Assembly (NCBI GenBank): GCA_019322535.1
Contig: JAHWIM010000006.1
Location: forward strand, 1-47,863
Direction of reading: 5' to 3'
DNA: 47,863 nt
DNA from: Candidatus Woesearchaeota archaeon
GTDB lineage: Archaea; Nanobdellota; Nanobdellia; Woesearchaeales; WJKL01
The position numbers and the translations under genes were made by a program. The notes beneath the pieces are model-generated. The model did no database searches. It was not told where the DNA came from and worked only from the letters and a program-made list of their open reading frames with translations. Shown here piece after piece: positions 31,916 through 39,668 of this stretch. How positions within the stretch are numbered: position 1 is the first letter of the stretch; every line of letters starts with the position of its first letter.

Positions 31916-32740
31916 TTAGAATGTAACAGCTTTTATTAACAATTTTAATAGATCTCTTTTTGCAACAATACCAACTGGTTTTTTATCTTCTACAAGAACT
32001 ATGCTTGAGATATTAAATTCTTTCATTAAATCAATAATTCTTGAAACAGTGCTATCAGGAGTAGCATTAACCCTTCTTATTGAAGCAATTGCTTTTATTG
32101 GAAAAGCATTAAAATCAATCCTTTGGCCAAACCCTTTAGATTTTACTTTTCTTCTTCCAATACCAGTTTCTGCCCTTCCCTGCTGGTGCAAAAGATAGTT
32201 AAACATAAAATCAGCAACACTTACAATGTTTACAAGCTCTCTTTTTTCATCTACAACTGGTATTCTGTTAACTTTTGCTTCTTTCATTATTTCAATTGCT
32301 TTTCCTAACCTATCTGTTTCTTTTACTGTAATTAGCTTTTTAGTTCCCATTACTTGGCTTGCTTTTATTCTTGAAAGTTTTTTGTTTTCTTTTATTAAAT
32401 CAAGCAAATCAATTAATTTAACTACTCCCTCAACCATTCCTTTTTCAACAATTGGGAGTATATGAGTATCTGCAGTATACATTAATTTTGCAATTTTAGG
32501 AACATCTTCATCTCCTTTTAGAACAGGGACTTTTTCTATGATTTTCTTGACCTTCATTTTAGAAGGGTCAAGTTTTGTTTTAATCAGCAGACGTTTGTTT
32601 ATTACACCAATATATTTTTTTTTATCTAAGATAACTGCTGATTTTTCGTTTTTCCTTTTTAATGCTCCAATAAGCTTAGAAATAGTATCATTTTGGTCCA
32701 CTTCAACATAATCTTTAGATATCAGCTCTTTTGCAATCAT
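31916..32740 (-). CDS. Protein of four CBS motifs
   Basis: The 274-residue protein consists of two CBS pairs (Bateman modules), about residues 1-120 and 125-272. Each CBS has the typical end of strand-turn such as YIGVINKRLLI, VEGVVKLIDLLDL, LVNIVSVADFMF and PVGIVAKRDLLKLL. CBS pairs bind adenosine nucleotides (AMP, ATP, SAM) and serve as energy or metabolite sensors. There is no attached enzyme or transporter, so it probably acts by binding a partner. The neighbouring YkgJ-type protein is the obvious candidate. Confidence 0.88.
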   Translation of the reverse strand: MIAKELISKDYVEVDQNDTISKLIGALKRKNEKSAVILDKKKYIGVINKRLLIKTKLDPSKMKVKKIIEKVPVLKGDEDVPKIAKLMYTADTHILPIVEKGMVEGVVKLIDLLDLIKENKKLSRIKASQVMGTKKLITVKETDRLGKAIEIMKEAKVNRIPVVDEKRELVNIVSVADFMFNYLLHQQGRAETGIGRRKVKSKGFGQRIDFNAFPIKAIASIRRVNATPDSTVSRIIDLMKEFNISSIVLVEDKKPVGIVAKRDLLKLLIKAVTF

Positions 32741-32817
32741 GGTTTAAATTAGATATATCTAGTATTTAAATTTAACTTTTCTAAAATTTTTTATACTAAG
32801 AAAAAATTAAACACCTT

Positions 32818-33420
32818 ATGAAATGCAACCACTGTGGTTTGTGCTGTCGTGATCCTCTTACACAAATAAATGTAACTGTTGGAGATATTTGGAGGATTGT
32901 TGATTTTCTTAAGGTTGATATTGATTCATTGTTTGATAAGATTGGATTGAATCCTTTCAGAGAACCTGAAGATGAAGATGTTTATGAAATTGATTTGGGT
33001 TTAAATCTGCCATGTAAATTTAGAGTTGATGAAAGGTGCAGCATTTATCCTGTTCGGCCTTTGAACTGCAGACTGTTTCCTCAATGGGTTTTGACTAAAG
33101 CTACTAATCCAAAAGAAGTATTAACAGACCATAAATGTGATTATGATTCAAGCAAAAGAGAAGATTATAAGAAATATGTAGATGAAATCGGCAAAATGTT
33201 AATTCAAGAATCTCAGTTTTATGAATTATTTAAAAAAATAAATGTAAAAGGTTTGATTAAAGACAAAGGAAAAGATTTACGTGAGAAAGAATACAACAGA
33301 GTTCAGAAATTAAGAGAAATTTTTAAAGAACAGCTGGAGATTGATGAGATAAAGAAAAGAATTAAAGATAATTTAGAAAGAATAAAAGAGAATAAAAAGA
33401 AATTAGATGAATTAGGATGA
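32818..33420 (+). CDS. YkgJ-type cysteine-cluster protein, copy 2, with helical tail
   Basis: The 200-residue protein opens with CNHCGLCC (C3, C6, C9, C10) and has LPCKF, RCSIYPVRPLNCRLFP and DHKCDY, the YkgJ/UPF0153 ligand set. The C-terminal 70 residues are a charged coiled coil (KKRIKDNLERIKENKKKLDE). Metal or Fe-S binding is expected, function unknown. Its TGA overlaps the next gene's ATG (ATGA, 33417-33420), which ties it to the RibL-like nucleotidyltransferase. Confidence 0.82.
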   Translation: MKCNHCGLCCRDPLTQINVTVGDIWRIVDFLKVDIDSLFDKIGLNPFREPEDEDVYEIDLGLNLPCKFRVDERCSIYPVRPLNCRLFPQWVLTKATNPKEVLTDHKCDYDSSKREDYKKYVDEIGKMLIQESQFYELFKKINVKGLIKDKGKDLREKEYNRVQKLREIFKEQLEIDEIKKRIKDNLERIKENKKKLDELG

Positions 33421-33797
33421 AGAAAATAATGGTATTCGGAACATTTGATGTTTTACATAAAGGTCATTTGAATTTTTTTTCTCAAGCCAAGAAACATGGT
33501 GATTATTTGATTGCAGTTGTTGCAAGAGATAAAACTGTCAAAGAAGTTAAAGGAATATTTCCTAGACATAATGAGAAAAAAAGATTGGTTGAAGTAAAAA
33601 AACATGTGGATAAAGCAGTTTTAGGTTATATAAGAGATAAATACAAAGTTATTTCTAAGTTTAAACCAGATATTATATGCTTAGGTTATGATCAAAGAAG
33701 TTTTATTAATGGTTTAAAGAGATTTAAGATTCCAATTAAGAGATTAAAAGCATATATGACACATAAGTATAAAAGCAGTAAGATTAAGAAACAATAA
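33417..33797 (+). CDS. ribL: RibL-like FAD synthase / cytidylyltransferase-fold protein
   Basis: The 126-residue protein has GTFDVLHKGHLNF (HxGH motif, residues 8-20), VVARDKTVKEVKG and PDIICLGYDQ. The VARD and LGYDQ blocks are those of archaeal RibL FAD synthetases (MJ1179 type), which adenylate FMN using CTP or ATP. Glycerol-3-phosphate cytidylyltransferase is a less likely relative. It is full length for RibL apart from a short C-terminus. It converges on the cupredoxin gene with a 14-nt overlap of the 3' ends. Confidence 0.75.
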   Translation: MKKIMVFGTFDVLHKGHLNFFSQAKKHGDYLIAVVARDKTVKEVKGIFPRHNEKKRLVEVKKHVDKAVLGYIRDKYKVISKFKPDIICLGYDQRSFINGLKRFKIPIKRLKAYMTHKYKSSKIKKQ

Positions 33798-34365
33798 TTT
33801 TTGCTTTCATATCTTGATGGATATGGCAGTGATATTTGTATTCTCCTGGTTCATTAAAAGTAAAGCTGTGTTCCATACCTTGTTCTAATCTTTGACTGTC
33901 AAACAGATCACCCATTGCATAATCTCCAACTGGATCATTCATAACTTGATGAGGTTCATCTTCAAGGTTTTTCCAAATTACTCTTGTTCCTGCCTTAATA
34001 TGAAGTTCTTCTGGAGTAAATCTAAGCTGGTCCATTTTGATTGTTATCATACCAGGAACACATTCTCTGTTAAAAAACATCCATTCTTCACATTCTGTTC
34101 TATCTGGAAATTTACATAAAGAATATGCACCATATTTCCCTGTTCTTCCTTCTGTTGTAAAGTTATTCTCTAAGCAATATTCAGAAGCTGGATTTCCCAT
34201 TGGTCTTGTTCTGCAGATTCCTTCTACGCAAAGATATTTAACTCCAATTAATGGCTCTTCTGGTATACAATCTTCATCTGTAATGCAGACTTTTTCTTGT
34301 TCTTCGCAGCCTGCTATGAATAGAACTAATGATAATAATGCTATAACAAATATTATTCCTTTCAT
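33784..34365 (-). CDS. Lipoprotein with DUF333 and cupredoxin domains
   Basis: The ATG at 34365 gives a lipoprotein signal with the lipobox LFIAGC (C20), which is why an upstream in-frame start is rejected. Residues about 55-105 (GNPASEYCLENN, YSLCKFPDRTECEEWMFFN) match DUF333. The C-terminal 85 residues are a plastocyanin-like cupredoxin with a type I copper set: H139 and C180-x2-H183-x2-M186 (YHCHIHQDM). The protein is anchored to the outer face of the cell membrane and could carry electrons or bind copper. The DUF333-cupredoxin pairing is uncommon. Confidence 0.8.
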   Translation of the reverse strand: MKGIIFVIALLSLVLFIAGCEEQEKVCITDEDCIPEEPLIGVKYLCVEGICRTRPMGNPASEYCLENNFTTEGRTGKYGAYSLCKFPDRTECEEWMFFNRECVPGMITIKMDQLRFTPEELHIKAGTRVIWKNLEDEPHQVMNDPVGDYAMGDLFDSQRLEQGMEHSFTFNEPGEYKYHCHIHQDMKAKIIVS

Positions 34366-34480
34366 AAAGCTATAAATCAAAGAAATAGTATAAATATTTA
34401 TTGATTTATTACTAATCTTCACTTTCTAGTAGTAACAAATAGAAACATTTATAAATGAGTAATATTTTCTATTATTTAAT

Positions 34481-34984
34481 ATGAGCAAAGATAGTCTACA
34501 ATTAGTAAAAGAACTTGAAGTTGATTATGCTAAACCCTTTTTTGCAACTGTTTCTACAATAATGGGTTATGGTATTTTTGTTTTTGATCAAGTTGCTCAA
34601 GTTATTGATAAGATAAAAAATTATGTTCCTGATCCTGATGGTCCAATGCAATTATCTCCAGGAGAGTTTACATCATTAGCTGCAGGGCTTTCTTTGGCAG
34701 GAATTGTTGGAGGAGCAACATATCTTTGCAGCAAAAATTCTAGATTTAAAAGACAAGCTAAAACATGGTATGAAGATTTGAAAAGCTTAGAAGATAATCA
34801 ATTTGATATTCCTCATAGTGAATTTGAAGGAAAAATGGTCGATCTTAGACAAAGAGTTGAAAAAATGAAAGAAAAATACAGCGGTAATTCTGATAGAGAA
34901 TCTCTTATGATTTTAATGGAAACTGATAGAAAAATACTTTATCAAAAAGTTTGGATAGAGCCAAGCAAAAGAGTTCCACGATGA
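34481..34984 (+). CDS. Membrane protein with two hydrophobic segments, unknown
   Basis: The 167-residue protein has hydrophobic stretches at about 18-38 (PFFATVSTIMGYGIFVFDQV) and 64-83 (SLAAGLSLAGIVGGATYLC) and a charged, helical cytoplasmic half from 85 onward. No family is recognised. Its TGA overlaps the ATG of a ribbon-helix-helix gene (34981-34984), and that gene overlaps the next, so the three form one tightly coupled operon. Confidence 0.65.
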   Translation: MSKDSLQLVKELEVDYAKPFFATVSTIMGYGIFVFDQVAQVIDKIKNYVPDPDGPMQLSPGEFTSLAAGLSLAGIVGGATYLCSKNSRFKRQAKTWYEDLKSLEDNQFDIPHSEFEGKMVDLRQRVEKMKEKYSGNSDRESLMILMETDRKILYQKVWIEPSKRVPR

Positions 34985-35121
34985 AGCACAGGATAAGCAT
35001 TACTTTGGATGAAGAAACTGTCTTGAAATTAAAAAAAGCTGTTAGAATTAATTCTGATTTTAGAAATCAATCTCATTTTGTTGAAATAGCTATAAAGGAG
35101 AAACTGGAAAATGATGGCTAA
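34981..35121 (+). CDS. Ribbon-helix-helix (RHH) DNA-binding protein
   Basis: The 46-residue protein MKHRISITLDEETVLKLKKA ... QSHFVEIAIKEKLEN has the RHH plan: a short beta strand (RISITLD) followed by two helices, the second with the usual S-x-F-V-E-x-A-I pattern. RHH dimers bind operator DNA through the strand. It overlaps both neighbours (ATGA upstream, 11 nt downstream). It may repress its own operon. It resembles CopG-type antitoxins, but the adjoining genes do not look like toxins. Confidence 0.75.
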   Translation: MKHRISITLDEETVLKLKKAVRINSDFRNQSHFVEIAIKEKLENDG

Positions 35122-36541
35122 TCGTTATGCAGAACAAACCCAAGAACAAAGAGCTGAAGAAATTAGAAATAAGATTAGTGTAATTAATGGATATGGTAAT
35201 CTTCTTGAAAATGCTCTTTCTGCTGTTTTTACAGAACAAGGCAGAGCTAATTTTGATAGAGCTACAAGAGATGCAGGTGATGTTCTAGAATATGATGAAT
35301 GTAAAAATGGATTTGATGTTCTTTTAGCAAGTGTTTCATCTTATTTGATACAAGATGCAGTAGGTATTGACAGAAAATTAAAACAAGGACAAAAACCTAT
35401 TCCAGAACTTGAAAGACTTGTTTTTGCAGGTGTTTTAGGTAAAGAAGGTATAAGAAAAGCAGTTGAAAAATATTATTATCATGTTGAATCTGAAAGTCAT
35501 CTTTCATTACCTCATACATATGATAGTTTAGAACATGATATAGAAAATGCAAAAAAAGAATTTGAAGAAAGGTATAAAATTCTTTTAGAACAAAAACATG
35601 ATAGTAGTAATCTTATCAGATATCTTGCACAAAGAGAAGCTGAAAAATTATATGAATCTAAATGTGGAGATAAACAAGAAAGTGAAGAAGAAAGAAAAGA
35701 GAAAATAAAAAAGCTTTATGATCGTGTTATAGAAGGAGTAAGGTCAATAAAAGATAAAACTTCTGATGAAGATTTAATAAGAAGATATAAAGGTATGAGT
35801 GAGGCAGAAATAGATTCAATTTTATCAGGAAGAGATTTAGTACAACTGCCAAAAGATATTCTAGAAAAATTAATTAGAAAAAACATGAGCCAAGGAGAGA
35901 GATTTGCACTTGATTATTGTCTTCTAAAAAGAAAACATAAAAATCAAAATGGTAGATTTAATGAAAAGCTTGGCAGTGTTTTAAATGTATGGGTTAATGA
36001 AGGTTTTGGAGCAGAATGTAAAAATTATGTTGCAGGTGTTCTTAGACATCTTGAAATTGCAAAAAGAAAGTATATAGGAAGACTTGAAGAAGTATTAAAC
36101 CCAAAGCCAGAAGAAAAAAGTATATCACCTTCAGCAAAAGCTTTAGCAATGGTTGGTATAGGTTCAGTTCTTGCTTTAGCTATAATTGCATATTCACAAT
36201 TTCCTTCATGGGTAAAAGGAAATCCAGTTGTTGGTGGGCGAAGAAATTTATCACCAAATACTTTTGAAGTTGTGAACTTTTATGATGTTGATAAAGACGG
36301 AGATCTTGATATGGTAGATGTACGCCAATTTAGAATAAAAGGAGAAGAAGCTGAAAGAAAAGGTTTCAAAACATGGCTAACTCCAGAATTTGCAGAAGAA
36401 CGTTATATTTTTTCTTGGTTTTATGGAGAAGTCATGACTCCAGAAGAATTAGAAGAAGCTAAAAAAAATTTTAAACGTCTGTCAGCAGAAAAAAAAGCTG
36501 AAGAAGCTAAAAGAAAAGCAAATTCTAAGAAAGCTAAATAA
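35111..36541 (+). CDS. Single-span membrane protein with helical domain and EF-hand-like loop
   Basis: The 476-residue protein has a long charged helical N-terminal region (1-335), one TM helix (about 344-364), and an outer or inner C-terminal part with a 12-residue calcium-type loop D392-x-D394-x-D396-G-x-x-D400-x-x-D403 (DVDKDGDLDMVD), as in dockerin/EF-hand modules. It ends in a Lys/Ala/Glu coiled coil. No enzyme motif is visible. An ATG at 35111 or 35114 is possible. Codon use is normal for the window. It is the last gene of the membrane/RHH operon; function is unknown. Confidence 0.65.
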   Translation: MMANRYAEQTQEQRAEEIRNKISVINGYGNLLENALSAVFTEQGRANFDRATRDAGDVLEYDECKNGFDVLLASVSSYLIQDAVGIDRKLKQGQKPIPELERLVFAGVLGKEGIRKAVEKYYYHVESESHLSLPHTYDSLEHDIENAKKEFEERYKILLEQKHDSSNLIRYLAQREAEKLYESKCGDKQESEEERKEKIKKLYDRVIEGVRSIKDKTSDEDLIRRYKGMSEAEIDSILSGRDLVQLPKDILEKLIRKNMSQGERFALDYCLLKRKHKNQNGRFNEKLGSVLNVWVNEGFGAECKNYVAGVLRHLEIAKRKYIGRLEEVLNPKPEEKSISPSAKALAMVGIGSVLALAIIAYSQFPSWVKGNPVVGGRRNLSPNTFEVVNFYDVDKDGDLDMVDVRQFRIKGEEAERKGFKTWLTPEFAEERYIFSWFYGEVMTPEELEEAKKNFKRLSAEKKAEEAKRKANSKKAK

Positions 36542-36614
36542 TTTCTATAATTTTATCAGCAATTATTTTTAGATTAACTTTCATATTTTAATAGAATGTG
36601 GCAGATGTCCAGTG

Positions 36615-37112
36615 CTAAAATACTAGAAACAATATAACTAAAATCAGAATTGCCCAATAAGTTAAAAATATGCCCCAATCTTGCCTCCAAGATCTTCCTT
36701 CAATCTGGAACTTAGAAAAAGGATAAAATAATTCTAGTGTAAATTGCTTATCATGAGTAGAAATATCTATTATTATATGTAATAAATATGCCAAAGATGC
36801 TATAATAAAAAGATTTCTAAAAAATATAAAGATTATGCTACTAAATATCAACCAGCTAGTGAAACTATGCATGAATTTGTATAAAAACCTATCAGTTTTT
36901 CCAAAAAAAGACATTTGCCTTGTATATTTCATATAATTTGTAAAAAAATTTTTAAAGGATTTTTTTAAAGAGTGAGTTATTTTTAACACTTCATTACAGC
37001 TTGTTCCTATTAAGTCAGGCAATATAGATGCTATTATTATGACTAATGAATAATTTTGGAATATTTGTTTAGATATTATCATTCCTAAAATCATATGAAA
37101 TAAAACGTCCAT
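36615..37112 (-). CDS. YdjM/DUF457-like membrane metal-dependent hydrolase
   Basis: The 165-residue protein has an N-terminal DVLFHMILGM (H6), IIIASILPDLIG (D33), a central MHSF and LLHIIIDISTH near 120-130. His/Asp residues at the ends of hydrophobic helices are the mark of the LexA-binding, inner-membrane-associated putative hydrolases (YdjM/YbcI, Pfam PF04307). It has four to five membrane segments. Enzymatic activity has only been inferred for the family. It is transcribed alone, divergent from the zinc-ribbon gene. Confidence 0.65.
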   Translation of the reverse strand: MDVLFHMILGMIISKQIFQNYSLVIIIASILPDLIGTSCNEVLKITHSLKKSFKNFFTNYMKYTRQMSFFGKTDRFLYKFMHSFTSWLIFSSIIFIFFRNLFIIASLAYLLHIIIDISTHDKQFTLELFYPFSKFQIEGRSWRQDWGIFLTYWAILILVILFLVF

Positions 37113-37190
37113 AAAACAAGAAAGTGTTTGTTAGATTTAATAAATCTTTTCATACAAAAGTTATTTAAACACCTCAAAACGCAGAATATT

Positions 37191-37328
37191 ATGGTTACAG
37201 AGCCTAAGAAGAGATGTCCTATCTGCAACAGTGAAATTAAAGGCAATGCTGAAATTCTATATTACTGCAAAAGATGCAACCTGTTTTTTACAGAGAAAAA
37301 CCTTTATAAATTATTTAAAAAAGAATAG
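37191..37328 (+). CDS. Small zinc-ribbon protein, 45 residues
   Basis: The ATG at 37191 gives a 45-residue protein with CPIC (near 9-12) and CKRC (near 26-29), a complete CxxC...CxxC zinc ribbon, and a basic helical tail ending KLFKKE. A longer reading frame upstream lacks a good start. Such mini zinc ribbons are common in archaea and often bind RNA or ribosomes. It stands just before the TFB gene, which has its own strong promoter. Confidence 0.7.
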   Translation: MVTEPKKRCPICNSEIKGNAEILYYCKRCNLFFTEKNLYKLFKKE

Positions 37329-37370
37329 GCTTTAATCTGCTTATTTTGTTACTTATAAGTGATTACAAAA

Positions 37371-37386
37371 CCGAAAGATTTATATA
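37371..37386 (+). promoter_or_regulatory. Strong BRE/TATA promoter of tfb
   Basis: CCGAAAGA (BRE) joined to TTTATATA (TATA) is a near-consensus archaeal core promoter. Transcription should begin near 37410. The 65-70-nt leader holds ATAGGGT (37414-37420) and ACCCTAT (37455-37461), which can pair around a G-rich loop, and an AGGAG about 10 nt before the ATG. Confidence 0.65.
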
Positions 37387-37476
37387 CTAGTAGATACTCT
37401 AAATCTATATATTATAGGGTGGGTTCTCGGGGTTTTAAGAAAAAGTCAGAATTAACCCTATAGGAGTTTGTCAAAA

Positions 37477-38391
37477 ATGGAAGAAAAAAGAAAATGTCCA
37501 GATTGTGGTGATAATCACTTTTTCATAAACAGGGAAAAAGGAGAAATTATTTGTAAAAGCTGTAGCTGCGTTGTAGAGGATTCTATGGTTGATTTTGGCA
37601 GAGAAAGAATTATAGATACTGAAGATTTTGAAAAGAAATCTAGAACAGGAGCTCCTTTTGATCCTAGAGTTGCTAATAATTTGATTACTGAAGTTGGTGC
37701 GCCTTCTGATATTAGAAAATTACCTAAAAGCACACAGATGTTAATGAACAGAATTAGAAAAAAGAACAAATGGACATCTAGTTCTTTAGAACAAAATTTA
37801 GGAGCTGGATTAACACATTTGAAAATGATTTGCGAGCATTTGAAAATGCCTGAAGTAGTTGGCAAAGAAGCAGCTAGAATATTTAGAATGAGCGCTGAAA
37901 AAGGCTTGACAAGAGCTAGAAGCAGAGAAAATATTGTTGCTGCATGTATTTATATTGCTTCTAAATTAAATGCAATGCCTAAAACTTTGAATGAGGTTTG
38001 CGAAGCAGCTAGAATAGATAAGAAAGCTTTAGCAAAAACATATAAGTTGTTAGTTAGAAGTCTTGAAATAAAGATTTTACCAACTACACCTGTTGATTTA
38101 TTAGGAAGATTTGCTTCTGAATTAAAGCTTGATCCTAAAGTACAAACAGACTCTGCAAAGATAATTAAGCAAATAGAAAAAGTTGGTGCTAACAGCGGTA
38201 AAAACCCAACAAGTTTAGCAGCTACTGCTTTATATTTAGCTACATTAAAGAATAAAACAAGAGTTACACAAAAACAAATTTCTGATGTAAGCGGAATTAC
38301 AGAAACAACTTTAAGAAACAGATGCAAAGAAATGATGAAGAAATTAGGCTTAAGCAAAAAAGAATTCAAAAGAGTTAAAGTTACTAGGTGA
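37477..38391 (+). CDS. tfb: Transcription initiation factor B (TFB)
   Basis: The ATG at 37477 (304 residues) is preferred to a TTG three codons upstream. The N-terminal zinc ribbon has C7, C10, C26 and C29; the B-finger linker (RTGAPFDPR) follows, and then two cyclin-fold repeats (about 105-190 and 200-295), the second with a typical GVTE-like recognition helix (SGITETTLRNRCKEM). TFB recruits RNA polymerase to TBP-bound TATA boxes. No intein is present. The gene overlaps the following small ORF by GTGA. Confidence 0.97.
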   Translation: MEEKRKCPDCGDNHFFINREKGEIICKSCSCVVEDSMVDFGRERIIDTEDFEKKSRTGAPFDPRVANNLITEVGAPSDIRKLPKSTQMLMNRIRKKNKWTSSSLEQNLGAGLTHLKMICEHLKMPEVVGKEAARIFRMSAEKGLTRARSRENIVAACIYIASKLNAMPKTLNEVCEAARIDKKALAKTYKLLVRSLEIKILPTTPVDLLGRFASELKLDPKVQTDSAKIIKQIEKVGANSGKNPTSLAATALYLATLKNKTRVTQKQISDVSGITETTLRNRCKEMMKKLGLSKKEFKRVKVTR

Positions 38392-38708
38392 TAAAAGTGT
38401 ATTTTCCACAAACTCAAACTCCATTAAGAGCAGAAATGCAAGCAGCTGGTGTTTTTCATTCTTTAGCTAGACTCGGAGGAGGAACATCTTGGGAAAGAGA
38501 AATTGGTCCAACATTAACAAGTGTAAGAACAAACATTCCAGGAACAATAGAATATAAAGCAGTAGCAATGGTAGATGAGATGCTTGATAAGTTAGGTATT
38601 AGACGATCTCATTTTTCAACAAATCATTATACATTTGCAAGAAAACAGAGAAGATTGGATTATGCATCTGCAAGAACACACTCTATGGAGAATAAAAAAA
38701 GGAAGTGA
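38388..38708 (+). CDS. Orphan small protein 1 downstream of tfb
   Basis: The 106-residue reading starts at a GTG overlapping the tfb stop; a GTG at 38397, 4 nt after a Shine-Dalgarno GGTGAT, is an equally good start. The protein is Gly/Arg-rich and basic (GVFHSLARLGGGTSWEREIG; HYTFARKQRRL), soluble and unrecognised. It is coupled to tfb on one side and to the next orphan (GTGA) on the other. A role related to transcription is only suggested by position. Confidence 0.55.
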   Translation: MIKVYFPQTQTPLRAEMQAAGVFHSLARLGGGTSWEREIGPTLTSVRTNIPGTIEYKAVAMVDEMLDKLGIRRSHFSTNHYTFARKQRRLDYASARTHSMENKKRK

Positions 38709-38716
38709 ACAATAAA

Positions 38717-39046
38717 ATGCCAGAAGAAAGACCAATATTATTAACAGAATTGTTAACTCAGGAACAACCTGATGCAGAAAAGGTTTTTGTAGAACTTATA
38801 GACCATGTAGTAAAAGGTTATTTTATATACAGCGGTGTTGTTACTGCAAATTTTGGTAAGATTCCTTTTTCAGATGATCAACTTGAAAAATTATCTCTTG
38901 CGTTATCTGCTGGTATTGAAAAATACAAAAGAATACAAAAATTAGTAACGGAATATGAAGCAGTTCGTAGTTGTATTACAGCAGAGAGAACCAGGAGAAA
39001 CAATCCAAACAGCACAAATGCTATGGGATATAACCATAAATCTTAA
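38717..39046 (+). CDS. Orphan small protein 2 downstream of tfb
   Basis: The 109-residue protein starts at ATG 38717; a GTG at 38705 is possible. It is acidic at the N-terminus (MPEERPILLTELLTQEQPDA), helical through the middle and basic at the end (TAERTRRNNPNSTNA). No domain is recognised. The upstream spacing (8 nt) and shared strand make it part of the tfb operon. Confidence 0.5.
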   Translation: MPEERPILLTELLTQEQPDAEKVFVELIDHVVKGYFIYSGVVTANFGKIPFSDDQLEKLSLALSAGIEKYKRIQKLVTEYEAVRSCITAERTRRNNPNSTNAMGYNHKS

Positions 39047-39084
39047 TTTTTTTAGAATTATAATTTGTTTGTCTATGATTTTCA

Positions 39085-39285
39085 ATGGAAACCGTTAAGA
39101 TGTCAATTAAAAAACTATTGGGCTTGGAAGGAGAAGAGATATTTGATAGAGATATAATTGCAAAGATTAAAGAAGCAAAGAAAAAGGGTGAAGAGTTTGT
39201 TGAATTTTTAAAAAAAGATGGCTCAAAAGTACAAATTAAACTTACAAGCATACTTTTTGATCATGTAACTAGATTAGGTGAATAA
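39085..39285 (+). CDS. MSIK-family small protein, copy 2
   Basis: A TATA-like TTATAATT 21-30 nt upstream fits a leaderless start at ATG 39085 (66 residues). The start matching copy 1 (27396-27584) is ATG 39100 (MSIKKLLGL). From there the two are collinear, with shared MSIK, LGL, AKI, EA and DGS blocks. The predicted fold is one helix plus a beta hairpin. The next orphan starts 2 nt after its stop. Two diverged copies in one 48-kb window suggest a dispersed small-protein family. Confidence 0.6.
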   Translation: METVKMSIKKLLGLEGEEIFDRDIIAKIKEAKKKGEEFVEFLKKDGSKVQIKLTSILFDHVTRLGE

Positions 39286-39287
39286 AA

Positions 39288-39668
39288 ATGTATCATCAAA
39301 CAAGAATTAAAACAGCAGTAAGATTTGAAGAAGAACCTGATTATTCAGATGCTACAAGACAAAGGTTTGTTGATAATTTTTCTAAGCAAATAGAATTAAG
39401 ATTAAGACTTGATCCAGAAGCAAAGCCAGTTCCTTACAAATGTCCTGATGCAGAATCTACAACTGAATGGTATGATAGAAGAGCTGAAAATATAAGACAT
39501 TTAGAAGGTTTATTTTCAAGAGATCTTGCTGAAATGAGCAGAAGAGAAGTTATTGATGATGAAACACGTGTAAGTGCAAAAGTTGCCTTAGGAAAAGCAG
39601 TTAAAAGCGCAAGAGAACAAGCTAGTTTAGATTATCAGTTAAGAAATATAGAGATATTATCAAATTAA
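39288..39668 (+). CDS. Orphan small protein 3, charged and helical
   Basis: The 126-residue protein is soluble, rich in Glu and Arg, and predicted helical (DATRQRFVDNFSKQIELRLR; NIRHLEGLFSRDLAEMSR). No family is recognised. It starts 2 nt after the MSIK-family copy 2 and ends in a TTAA shared with the convergent asparagine-synthetase-like gene (39665-39668). Confidence 0.55.
   Translation: MYHQTRIKTAVRFEEEPDYSDATRQRFVDNFSKQIELRLRLDPEAKPVPYKCPDAESTTEWYDRRAENIRHLEGLFSRDLAEMSRREVIDDETRVSAKVALGKAVKSAREQASLDYQLRNIEILSN

Noticed and set aside
34981..35121. Antitoxin of a toxin-antitoxin pair
   Set aside because: The protein is RHH-like, but neither neighbour resembles RelE, MazF, VapC or another toxin; both are larger membrane proteins.
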